Shown here piece by piece: positions 12,281 to 23,227 of a stretch of 64,000 nucleotides of DNA. The translations under genes were made by a program, and so were the position numbers. Source of the stretch: Sporobolomyces roseus (Eukaryota; Basidiomycota; Microbotryomycetes; Sporidiobolales; Sporidiobolaceae); the NCBI GenBank assembly GCA_016617785.1, contig JADILM010000007.1, positions 248,001-312,000 on the forward strand. The letters run 5' to 3'. A model generated the notes under the pieces. It saw nothing but the letters and a program-made list of their open reading frames with translations. It searched no databases and had not been told where the DNA came from. Positions within the stretch are counted from its first letter, which is position 1. Each line of letters opens with the position of its first letter.

Positions 12281-12483
12281 GTGAAGGCTCACATGCTAAT
12301 TTATCGTCGAGTGCCCTGATCAACAGATCAACTTTTTTGACCATGCGAAACTATACTACTTACGAACTTTTTTTTCACTTCTGTCCCTCTTCTTCCCGAC
12401 CCCGCCTCTTCTCTTCTCCTTCTCCTTCTCTCCACTCTCTTCTCCACTCTCCCTCGACGCTACATACACGATAAAGCGACGAG

Positions 12484-14086
12484 ATGGCGGAGGCAGCACT
12501 GTTTCAACAATTGGCGAATCTACCAAAGGACGAAAACCCCTACAACTTTCTCGCAAACCGGCTCACTTCTCAAATCTTCCCGACTCTCGCTCGTTCGACC
12601 ATCAATCAACTTTACTTTCTCGCTGCTATCCTAGGACTGTGAGTCACAGGCGAGTTGCTTTCGAGTTCATTCGGCACTAACGCTAGTTTTGCGAAATTCG
12701 TAGGATCGGACTATTAGCTCTCGCTTCACTTGCGATCAGGATCTCAAAGCGGATTTGTTGGGTCGTTCGATACGACTCAAAGTTACGACTCATCCAACCT
12801 CACGCTTCAATACCTTGGACGATCGGATCACTCGTTTCCGTTGCTCGTAAGCTACCGACCCCTTTTCAGCACAAACCGTTGCTGATTTCAGCTCTTACAG
12901 TGCTCGAGATACTCATCGCACGTTACCTAAGACTATTCCGAGGTGACCCACATCGAGATACAGGGTATTGGCTGTTCACAGTCTGGTGAGCTTGACCCTT
13001 TCAATCAGAATTATCGAATCAAAGCTGACGTTCCGAGGATACAGGGCATCGGTTTGGATCGCTGGGTCTCTCGCCATTTGGTCAATCGCAGCTTCACTAG
13101 TCGTCCATCGTAGTGCAGTCGGCCACAACATCAAGCATTCGGCTATGGTGATCAACGTCCTAGGAATCGGAACTCCTCTTGCAGTCCTCGGAGTCGCTTT
13201 ACCCATCGGCATCCTCGGTGGCCGCAGTTACGAACGAGTACTGACCTCAACCAGGACGATCGTTCAAAGTCTCGAGGCGAAAGGTCAAGCTTGGTCACCT
13301 GGAGATTCGTTTACTCTCGCATCACTGGCTTCCGACGCTCCCGCTTTCCAAAAACTCGTTACCGATATCGAGAGCCTCGGTAGCTACGCCAAATCCACTT
13401 ACACCTTCTATAGTGTAGCAGCCCTCGCTCTCCTCATCGCCCTCCTTTCGATCGGATCTTACTACATTTTCACCCTTCGTCGTCTTCTCTCCCGCTCATC
13501 CTCTTCCTTCGATCCCGGTTTCACTTCGAGCCCAGCACACAAGCGAGTAAAGCGGACTCTAGATGTGAGCAATTGTTCTCTCCTCGCAAGGATCGACTTC
13601 AAACTGACCAGTTTCCTTTCGCAGAGCTTGATCATGATATTATTCGCCTTCAGTCTCCTCGCAGGAGGATGTTTCGCCGTTTCCGTCTATGGCGCCATCA
13701 ATCCTCTTCTCCTCAACCGCACTTCCGTCTCGACAGCCGTATCCGTCGCCCCTCTCTACCTCTTCGCCGTCTTAGGTCTACCTTGCGCGATTCTCCTCGT
13801 TCGTGGCGCTCTCGGAGCACGCGAAAGCGACAAACAAATCGTTGAATCGTTGAGCAAGCAAGATCGGGAGCGGGAGAGCTCGTCTAGGAGGAAGCTCGAT
13901 GGTAAGCCAACGTCGAAAAATATCGCTGGATTGTCGAGGTGGAGGGAGGATGACGAGGACTATACGACCGAGTCGGGGTTGAACACGGTGGTCGTTACTA
14001 TCGATGTTCAGGTTCAGGTCGACGAGGAGTTCGAGATGTCGGAAAAAGGGTCTTCGTTGAAAAGGTCGAAATCGGATCTTCTCTAA
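12484..14086 (+). CDS. Seven-transmembrane protein of unknown function
   Basis: About 454 residues from exons 12484-12638, 12704-12846, 12901-12985, 13045-13564 and 13625-14086, all in phase. Seven hydrophobic segments are visible, among them YFLAAILGLIGLLALASLAI, WASVWIAGSLAIWSIAASLV, INVLGIGTPLAVLGVALPIG, YSVAALALLIALLSIGSYYI, MILFAFSLLAGGCFAVSVYG and APLYLFAVLGLPCAILLV. A short N-terminus and a charged Ser/Lys-rich C-terminal tail of about 110 residues give a receptor-like topology. I do not see a named GPCR signature. The third exon has two possible acceptors nine bases apart (12891 and 12900), both in frame. The last membrane segment resembles that of the gene cut by the left edge of the window. 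Confidence 0.75.
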
Positions 14087-14277
14087 TACTATATCACTAT
14101 CATATCATTATTATCATCTTGTTGTCAATCGTCGTACTATGTTGTCCAACTCTCATCTCGGTCGGGCATAGAGAGCGAAAAGAAAGGGTTGCGAGTTGCG
14201 ATATCTAAGTGAAGTCTAAGTGCGAAAGAGGTGTAGTTCGATCGATGGATAAGAATAAAAGAAGTGGTCTACTCAGC

Positions 14278-15865
14278 TCAATCCATTGCGTGTACATCCT
14301 CATCCTCCTCCTCATCGTCCTCCCACTCCTCATCTTCGTCAAAGTCGTCTCCAAGACCAAACTCGTCTAATCCCCCTGAGATGACATGCATTTCTATCTT
14401 CAGCTCCTCACTAACGGCATCGAGCTTCGATAGTTCCTCGTGTGAGAAAGTTGCGAGATCGACTTCGAGGGTCTGGAGGGTATCGCGGCGTTTCTCGAGG
14501 AACTGAATCGTCTCGTCAACATCGAAGTTCGGACAGAAACCGATTCGGAGCTCCTTGAGCTTCGAGGCGGAGTAAGCGAGTTTGTCGAGGACCTCAACCT
14601 TGTGGTTCGTAGCGATTTCGAGCAGAGTGAGGTTGGGGAGTTTAACCGGGTTCTTGAGATCCTTCGAAGCCTTCTCGAGTTCCTCCTCATCTGATCCGGC
14701 GTAGGGAGATCCGTCGACTTCGAGATTGGTGAGGGTCTTGGAGAACTTCTCGACGAGTTTGGTGAAGGAAGGGTAGGAGAGATTGTCGTATTCGCCGAGA
14801 GTGAGGTGTGTGAGAGGGAAGCGGAGAGCGAGATCGGCGAACGAGTCGTCTACAAAGTCGGACTCGCCAAGATCGAGCTTCTCGAGGTGTTGGAGGGAGA
14901 GGAGGGAATCGAGGAAAGTTTGTTTGTTCCCTTTCGCGGAGAGGCATTCGATACGAAGAGATTTGAGGGTCGAGGAGTAAGACGAGAGGAGGGAAGCGAC
15001 GTCTCCGTAGGAAGTGACAGCGTCGGGAGTGAGGGAGTAACCGAGGTAAGTGATCGAGCCATGGGATTTTGCGTGAGATTTCGCCGCCTCGAGAACGTAG
15101 TCCTTCAAATCTCGATGGGGTTCCTGACCCGGCTCCAAGACGAAGGCGTCAAAGTCGAGTTTGTAAAGCTTGGGACAGGACTTGATGATCTCGCCGACTA
15201 CGAGCGAACGAGAACGAGCTGCTCGGACCTCCTCCTCGTTCGATGGGGAAACCTTTGCGATGGACTCGACCGCTTCCAGCACTGCAGCCTCCCGTTCCTC
15301 CTCAGTGGATCCCGACACGGCCTTGAACTTGGAATCTTCCTCCTCAACGAGTCGTTCTACCGTTTGCATGAGGAAGAGGGACTCGATGTGTTCGGCATGA
15401 CGAGGGAGAATGTTGTGGTAGAAGTAGAGGAGTGATTCGGTGCTTCGCTCGACGATATCGGGAGACTGTACGACGAATACACCGAAGAATCAGCGACTAT
15501 TGCGAAAAGAGTAGATTTCTCAAAGAGTGAAGACGCACCTGCCAAATGAACGGGCTACACATCTTGAACCACTCTTTGTTAACAAGCGAGAGGTTTCCAA
15601 CATTCCTTAGCATCGCTTCGACAGGCTTAGCGAGTTCATCGAGTTCCTCCTCAAGTTCCTTAAAATCCCCCAAAGCTCCCTTGTGCTTGTGCGAATGATC
15701 GTGATCGTGATCTCCTTCTCCATCCTCGCTTCCGCAGCATGATCCACAATCTCCATGCGAGTCCTGATCAATCTCTTCCAAAGCCTTGATAATTCTTTTC
15801 TTGAGTGCTGGAGGGAGAGCTGAGAGAGTAGGGTCGACTCGACCATTCGAAGTAGGAGCTGTCAT
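14278..15865 (-). CDS. F-box/LRR-like protein with metal-binding stretch and acidic tail
   Basis: About 504 residues from two exons, 15865-15539 and 15465-14278 (GTGCGT...TACAG). The N-terminal part has a Cys/His/Asp-rich stretch at about residues 37-61 (CGSCCGSEDGEGD then HDHDHSHKHK), which looks able to bind metal. An F-box-like end follows (NLSLVNKEWFKMCSPFIWQ, about residues 90-109). The second exon carries irregular leucine-rich repeats (LKSLRIECLSAKG, LEKLDLGESDFVD, LTHLTLGEYDNL, LTNLEVDG, LTLLEIATNH, LKELRIGFCPNF, LQTLEVDLATF). The last 35 residues are almost all Asp/Glu. The likely role is an SCF adaptor; the target is unknown. Transcription runs toward the convergent 7-TM gene, 191 bp away. 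Confidence 0.7.
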
Positions 15866-16458
15866 GATTCGTCCTGGTCTGGCTGAGGTGTATGGACGAG
15901 GTTGAGTGAGAGGAAAGAAGGAAAGAAGAATTTCAGGGAAGAAAAGTTGTCAAAAGGTTCGAGAGGGACGAGTCGAGCTTGCAGGCTGACGATAGTCTGA
16001 GGCTAGATTTGACTCATCAGCTACACACAGCTGCAGAGCGAAGCGGCTGAAAGAAGAGGGTTCTTTGTCGATGTTGAGTGAAACTTTTGCGAGCGAGTTG
16101 TACCACGCCTACTGCCCTCTGTAAGCTATAGCCACTCGTGTAGCTGATTATCATCGATAGCTTACCGGAGATTGTCGAAGCACCGCTTTTCAGAGACTCT
16201 AGTCGGTAGTGAAGCTCGCGTAGAGTGAAAACGTTGCTCCCTTCGTCGAAACCGTCTCGAAGCCTTTAAACTCCCGGTACATGGCTACAAAGAGCATGAG
16301 CAAGAAGGTTGCAAGATGGCGACAAGGAGAGGGAACATCAAGAGAAACAACAAGAAAACGACGAGGGTATCAAGAACTACAGAATGACAAGAATAGATAT
16401 GAGCAGACAGCAAGAAAAGGTTATGTTAGCTAGAAAGAAATGACAAGAGGATGAAAAA
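15866..16458. other. Intergenic region, no gene seen
   Basis: 593 bp between the start of the F-box/LRR-like gene and the stop of CDC4, both on the minus strand. It should hold the promoter of the former and the 3' end of the latter. A perfect 9-bp inverted repeat (16121-16129 with 16157-16165) is the only structure noticed. It has no recognisable function. Confidence 0.5.
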
Positions 16459-19400
16459 TCATTGACCATCGCCAAAGAGCTCTTCTTCGCTAGGTCGGAA
16501 AGTTCGGACATCCATCAAAGTTTTCCCATCCCTTCGACAGAGAGTAACGCATTTGTCGTCCCTGAAAACGACTCTCCAGACCGCACCACAAGGTTCCGAT
16601 AACTCTCTCACCAAGAGACCAGTTCGGAAATCTGTGGTACTCAATCCCCATCATCAGTCCTGCGTTCCCTCGCGGTCAATGAAAGAGAAAGGAGAGCGCA
16701 CCCCAAAGTTTGATCCTTCCATCATTTCCACCGGTCACGATGAACCTATCGTCGACTTGTAGACAAGTGACCGAGTTATCGTGTGCGCACAATCGATGAA
16801 TCGTGTCGAAAGTAGAGAGATCGAAAACGATTACTCTTCCGTCTGAGCCTCCGGTGATGAGGGTTGGAGGAGTTGCGGGAGCTGATGCGGAAGATGGGGA
16901 TGAGGGAAGGAGGACGAGTTGACCGACTAGTGAAGTGTGGCCTTGAAGAAGAGCGAGGAATTCACTGTGGTTCACTCGAAATTGAAAGTCAGCTCAAGGT
17001 TAAAGCCGAGAGAGAGGGAGATGAAGCTCACCCAGTTTCGGCACTCCAGATTCGAACGGTTGAATCGAGGGAACCAGTCACTACTCGAATTCCATCAAAT
17101 GCGACTGCGTAAATTTGATGTATGTGACCTCTGAAAACATGCAAGCATTCTCCAGTATCGACGTCCCATAGCTGCGAAACATGAACTACATCAGCGATAG
17201 CCAAGAGACAGCGATAATGAGAGAGACTGAGTACGCACTCGACAAGTAGCATCATAACTTCCACTAACTACCTTGTTCCCACTGACTTCGATACACCTCA
17301 CTGAATGTTCGTGACCGCTCAACAAGTGCAAACATTCCCCTTTCTCGATATCCCATACTCTGAGTGTTGCATCCCTCGATCCCGAAACTGCGATTGGACG
17401 TCCATCGAGTACTCTCATGCATCGAACGGTACTCGTATGACCTCTCAACGTATGTAAACAATTCCTGTGACGACGACATCATTCTCATCAGTCTTCGAAA
17501 CTCAAAGTAGATAGGAAGGGAGAGGGAACTCACCCAGATTCAACTTGCCAAACTCTAACTTCTCGATCACAACCCCCACTAACGACGACGGCACCCTTCT
17601 GACCCCACCCTCTCGCCGTACTACACACTCCAGATTGTTGCGCACTATCCCCAGTAGGACCTCCCGCACCCAATCCCATCCCACCCATCTTTTCTTCACT
17701 CGCATTCGACGAACCCGGTGAATTCGGCGCCGAAGCAGAAGTAGAAGGGAAACTTCTTCTCCTCCTTGGTAGTGGTTGAGCTCTCGATCTCGGTGGTGAA
17801 CTAAAGAATCCAGTTTGACTCCTCTGATGTTGTTCCCTATCTTCAGCCATTTCCTCTTCTTCCTCCTCTTCATAATCTCGACTTTTCCCTTTTCCTTTTC
17901 TAACTCCTCCACCTTTACTAACCAAAGTCAAACACCAAACTCCCAAATCATGACCTTCCAAAGTTCTAACATACCTTCCTTCGCCCGCTTCAAAAACGTG
18001 TACTTTCGAAGTAGCCATTCCAACTACGATCCATTCTTCGTCGAATCCCAAACTCGTGACTACTCCATCATCCGCCGACATTTGGGTCGATAATAGACGT
18101 CCGGGACCTCGTAACCAAGAAGATTCGGTTAGGTACGCACGTTTGAAATGGGTTTTGTATGAGAAGGGGTTGAGGAGAGGGCGAGCTGGAGGAGGTGCGA
18201 TGAGGGGAGTTGGGAATGTTGTTGTAGAGGAAGTTGGGAGTGGGGCGTAGGAGGTAGTAGAAGGAGAGGGTGAGATGTTGGGGAGGGAGAACATTGGGGG
18301 TGAAACGAGAGTTGATGTAGTAGGTAGAGAGAATTGTCGATGTTGTTGTACGCCTGAACGAGAGGGGAGGTTGTGAGAGAGATCGTGAGGGGTAGATTCG
18401 AGTGCTGATACTCGTCGTTGTGGGATTGAAGTCGTGTTCAGAGGTGGGACGGATCTTGACAAGTTTCTCCTTTCAGCTAATCCTCCAGTAGTCGAAACGA
18501 TTGAACTTGTGAATCCTAATCCAGTTTGAAGTTCCACCGAGTTCGATTCGTTCGAACTTGCAGAATTCGGCTGTAAAGGAGGAGGAGGATGAGGTGCATC
18601 ACTCCAACTACCCTCCCTTTCCCTAGCTCTATCACTCCTATCCCTAGCTTCTTCCGAAATCATCTCTTCAATCCCTCCTCCTCCACCTCTAGTTGTTTGA
18701 CTCCCTCTCCTCCTCATCGCTACAGGTAGATCAAACAATTCCGCTCTCGCCGCAAACTCACTCAACGCGACTCGATCCAAAGTTCCCCTCCTCTCTCTCC
18801 CAGCGGGAGTAAACATTTCATCCTCCTGATCCCATTGTTCCCGAGTTCCAAACTCCAAATTCCTCATCTTCCCAAACTGATACGATTCGATTGAAGGAGG
18901 AGTGGGAGTGGGATTGATTGAAGGGGGTGGTAGTGTTGGTGGTGGTAGAGGTGCATTCCCAAATCCAGATTTCCAACACATTCTTTTCCAAGTCGCATCA
19001 TCCTCCAACAATGCCCTCCAAAACCTACTAACTCCACTAGCTCTCGACAAAGTTTTCACTTCGTCTACGAACGATAAGACGTGGAAACTGAGTTCTACTG
19101 GTAAAGTTTTGAGGAAATCTCGTTTGAGTCTAGGAGTGATCAAGTGAATCAAGGGGGACAAGGTGGAGGGTGCTGAATCGTTTATTAGGTGAGTTAAGAG
19201 GAGTTGACGTGAGGTTGGAGTCAAGAAATTGATTTGATCCCTCAAAGAAGCGATCAAATCTGATTCGGTTAAGATTAATCTTGAATCGTATCCTCCTCCT
19301 CCTAACATTGAACTAGAAGAGGTTGTTGAGAATGGTTCTGTAGCTTGTCCTTGTTCATCTTGATCATGAGTGGATCTCCAGACAGAGGATAAAGTAGGAG

Positions 19401-19674
19401 GTGGTGGTTGGTGAGAATCTTGAGTACCTGCTCTAGATCTCGGTTGTGGACTAGGTGCGGGAGTAGGAGGTCGGATTGCGTTAACTTGGTTCAATCTGGC
19501 TGCTGCGGTAGATACTAGGGTGTGGTGGTGGTTTGGGTGATCTCGATGTCCTGATGGAGTTGGAGTCGGAGTTAGAGGAGGGGAAGAATTACTCGCATTT
19601 CCTTGAGTAGCTTCCGCAGGTGCGAATGGAATAGCCGAGGATGAAGAGGAAGGTAGTGGTGGAATGGATGACAT
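16459..19674 (-). CDS. CDC4: F-box/WD40 protein Cdc4 (SCF substrate receptor)
   Basis: Substrate receptor of the SCF(Cdc4/Fbw7) ubiquitin ligase, which binds phosphodegrons and controls cell-cycle regulators in the nucleus. About 980 residues from exons 19674-17534, 17464-17239, 17171-17032, 16964-16702 and 16631-16459, all in phase. The first 190 residues are Ser/Pro-rich. An F-box follows (FLKTLPVELSFHVLSFVDEV...ASGVSRFWRALLED), then a second disordered stretch and the pre-propeller motif SYKTHFKRAYLTESSWLRGP. WD40 repeats follow, e.g. GHTSTVRCMRVLDGRPIAVS, SRDATLRVWDIEKGECLHLL, GHEHSVRCIEV and GHIHQIYAVAFDGIRVVTGS. Between the first and second blades sits an unusual insert of about 110 low-complexity residues (acidic run, Arg-rich, Gly-rich). 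Yeast Cdc4 is 779 residues; the excess lies in the disordered parts. Confidence 0.9.
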
Positions 19675-20220
19675 TGAGACTGTTTCAAAGGAGTGAGAGG
19701 GGGTTGATTAGCATTGAGACTGACCAACATCTGACGAGGTGAATCCAAAGGAGGGACTCACGGATATAGTACTCCTGACTCTTTGTCTGTTCAGTCTAGA
19801 CTAGTGATTGGTGTGTGGAATCCGAGATGAAAACTATTCGTCGAGGTGGGCCGAATTCCGATGCAGTTCGAGTGAGGCGGGGATAACGAGGCGTGGGGCA
19901 GTAGTCTAGCTGATTCTAGTTATCGTTGTAATATAGTATGATCGAGTAGAGTCGAGTAGGGTGCAGGTTGAGAGAGAAGGGACACTCGACAGAGTTGAGT
20001 TCGTCGCTCTCGTCCTTTCGCCTTTGATTTTTATGACTCAATTTATACGTGAATAGTACAACAAGCTGATCTAATCACTCGAGGCGCATTGCAGTCCAGC
20101 GGGATCCTCGAGTTTCGCTGATTTGTAGACTCACGTGGTGTTTTGATTGCAATTGATTTCTGCGTTGATTCAGTATCTCTCTCTGTCTCTCTCACTCTCG
20201 CTTCTGATTTCGACAAAAGC
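19675..20220. other. Divergent intergenic region
   Basis: 546 bp between the divergent starts of CDC4 (minus) and the gene at 20221 (plus). It must hold both promoters. Pyrimidine-rich tracts precede the plus-strand start. No defined element was recognised and no ORF with coding character was seen. Confidence 0.5.
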
Positions 20221-22912
20221 ATGGCAGAACCACTAACCTACTCGGGCTCACCCTTCGACGATTATTTACGAGGTATGTTCTCCTCTCGCTCTCCTTTGTT
20301 TTCGAGGCTCTACAACCTGATCTCTCTTTTTTACTAGATCTAGACACACCAGGAACCTCCCTCTCAGATCCTACACCTCCTTCAACGAGCTCCCTCTACG
20401 TAGAACCGCAGTCTACCTCTTCCTCATCGAAACTTGAACGCGTTCAACCAACTCCCAACTCAGAACGCCTCAAATACACTCTAGCCACCTCTGCTCTACT
20501 CAGTACGACCATTCAAGACGCACTAGAACTATACCCTTCACTAGAAGCGCTCCTTGAGAGAGGTAGAGAAGAATCATGCGGGAATCGGAATCGGAATCGG
20601 AAAGGGAAAGGGAAACAAATTATCGGATGGCCTGAAGAGTGGGACACGATCGGACATGAATGGGAAGATAGGAGTACTTTAGAGAAATCCAGGGTTGCAC
20701 TGAAGGGGATTATCAAGGTTGTGAGAGGGTTGTCGAGGGGAAGGAATCCTATCGAAGCTGCGAAACCTATCGTAGAACTCGTCAGGGGTAGAGAAGGATC
20801 AGTAGTAGAGGATAAGAACAGTGGTCAGAATGGGATGCTCAAGAGTGTCGAGGAGTTTGTGAGATGTGCTCAGGAATTGGATTGGAGAATCGCAGACGTA
20901 TTGGAGAGCTTACAAGCTCAAACAAACATGTGAGTCTCTTGTCTATCTCAGTACGTTTAAAAGTCATACTGAAAATGGGAAAGTGATGCAGCGCTCCTCA
21001 AATGCTGTATTCTCTTTCGACTCCTCCTTCTACACCTCCTCGTACTCGTACACCTTCTTCCTCCTCTCCTCCTCGTACTTCCCAATCCTCACAAGAGCTT
21101 CTCAACTCCATCTCAACTCTCATCACTCTGTTCGAATCCGCTACTTCCCAACTCGTTCCTTTCCTCTCCCAACCCCCCGAATCCACACCCTTACCTCCTC
21201 AAACACTCTCGAAACCCACTTCCCTCCCTCGCCTACGCTCAAAAACGCATCAACCCACCGCTTCCTTGAGCGAGCTCTATCGGCACGCTCAAATCGCCCT
21301 TCAAGAGCGAGAAGAAATCGAGCAATTCGATCATCTGACCTCTCCCACTCTACCCCTTCACCCGAGCCCTTCCACCCAATCTCAAGCTCAAGAAGACCCA
21401 TTCCACCCTACTATGACGTATTTCGGTGGACTCGAACGAAAATCTTCGACTAGATCAACTAGTTCGAATCCTACTACAGAGAGGTTGAGTTCTTCGGTTG
21501 GACCAGGAGGAGGAGGAGGGAGAAGTCATCGATTGAGACCTTCGGTGGGAGCGGTGGGAGCGTTTGGGGTGACTGGGAGTCCGTTATTGAGGGAGGTTGG
21601 TGCGAGGAGGAGGAGACCTAAGAGTATGGGAGGTTGGATTGAACATTCATCTTCAACTTTATTGAGCAGTCCGTTATTGAGAGCTGTACAAGTCGAAGAG
21701 GAGGAGGAGGTAGAGCTGGGAGAGAGGGAAGGAGAGAAATGGGAAGTGTATCACAAGGTTAGGAAAGGGTTCGTTTGGAGTTTGATTACTGTCTTTGAGG
21801 AATCTCAAGAATCGAATCTAGTGGGAGACATAGTTGAACAAGTTACGAAAGGGTTGAAGGGGATAACGAAGGAAGTAGAAGGGATTCAATTGATGGGGAA
21901 TCCCGAATTGAGGAAGAAGAAGAGTTCATCGAAACGAGTAGTAGCAAGACCTTCATCACTCTACGTTCCTTCCCCTCGACGTAATCAACTTTCCTCCTCC
22001 CATTCCCATTCCCCCTCCTCCTCCTCGATCGTAATCACTCCAAACTCTCCAACTCCACCCTCCTTCCAAACCCCTTCCTCACATATTCACCACGCGCTAT
22101 CTCGTCTCAACGGTCAGCGTTCATCAGCATCGATCCAACCAAATTTCGCTCCTCCTCTTTCACTAGACTCTCCCCAAACTCTCGCATTACAAACTTACGA
22201 ATCTCAACACTCGACTCTCTCTCACTCTCTCAAATCCCTCGAATCAGAACTCGATCAAGTCCTCTCCCAAACTCGTCTACTCTCTCCTTCGTTACCTCTC
22301 TCAACACCCGAATCAACAGCGAGATTGGAGGCGTTATTGAAATTACACGATGGGATTAAAGATTCTTTACAATCACTCGCGATTGAGTGGGCTGCGAGTC
22401 GAATCACGTTGAGACAAGCATTAGGGGTAGAACTCAAGCAATCTAGAAGTGAGGAGGAGGAGACAGTTGGATTGGGGATTCAAGAAGAAGAAGAAGAAGA
22501 AGGGAGGGAAGAGTACCAACCACCTTCTCCACCGACAACGGATCCTAACGCTTCTTTGGACGATGGTACCTCCCCTCAAGATCTCGAATTGGATCTCTCA
22601 TCACGTCAAGCCCTCCTCGATGCTGCACTCTCCTTGTCACTCTCGCCAAGTCAAGCAGAAGATGAGAAAGAGAAAGTGTTCGAAGCTGTTGTTGGTGAAC
22701 GCTCACATTCTTTGGGGTTGGGGGTGGGCGAGAAACTCAGTAGGGAGGAAAGGATCAAGAGGATGAGAGAGGCTAGGGAAGCGTTGGATGTGGGCAAAAA
22801 AGCTGCTGGTAGAGGAGGAGGAGAGGAGGAGGGAGGCATGAGGATGCAATTGAAGATGGTTGGGGAATTGAGGGAGGTATTGAAGGGATTGGGCAAGGGA
22901 TTGGAGGAGTAG
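20221..22912 (+). CDS. Large hypothetical protein, Ser/Pro-rich with helical segments
   Basis: About 854 residues from exons 20221-20272, 20338-20929 and 20992-22912 (GTATGT...ACTAG and GTGAGT...TGCAG), in phase. The N-terminal third holds helical stretches (ALLSTTIQDALELYPSLEAL, LEKSRVALKGIIKVVRGLSR, SVEEFVRCAQELDWRIADVL). The middle is Ser/Pro/Arg-rich. A further helical, coiled-coil-like region follows (LQTYESQHSTLSHSLKSLES, LLKLHDGIKDSLQSLAIEWA). The C-terminal 150 residues are highly charged, with a Glu run, and end in LKMVGELREVLKGLGKGLEE. The text loosely suggests a myosin- or cortex-binding scaffold of the vezatin/Inp2 kind, but no motif proves that. I do not recognise the protein. 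Confidence 0.65.
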
Positions 22913-23227
22913 CTTATAGAGGGATCAAGAGAGAAGGTGGAGGGGTGGAAGGATAGCAGAGAGGGAGGAAGAACGGATTTTCTTTACGAGCATATCTCTT
23001 TGCATTTTTGGCACACTTGACTCTGAACCTTTGTGTTGTAACGATACATAGCCTGCATTCTCTCCAAGCTATCAATGCGCGGCTTCGACCTTGTTTCGCG
23101 GTCAGTCGAAAGTTGCGAAACTCGAAAAGTTCTTATTTCGTTGATTGATTTTCTTCACTTCACTTCACCTCGCTCATTTCGATACCGTCCCTCGCCAACT
23201 CTATATGTAGCTCGACAGACTACCTCA
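22913..23227. other. Short intergenic region
   Basis: 315 bp between two plus-strand genes, holding the 3' end of the large hypothetical gene and the promoter of the RAD51 paralog. An in-frame upstream ATG for the latter lies at 23075 but adds residues without a family match. Nothing else was seen. Confidence 0.45.

Noticed and set aside
16121..16165. Perfect 9-bp inverted repeat between the F-box/LRR-like gene and CDC4
   Set aside because: No T-tract, tRNA arm pattern or conserved loop accompanies it; a chance hairpin is enough.
21002..21453. Second plus-strand frame and a minus-strand frame inside the large hypothetical gene
   Set aside because: They are shadows of a Ser/Pro-rich exon whose own frame is joined in phase at both ends.
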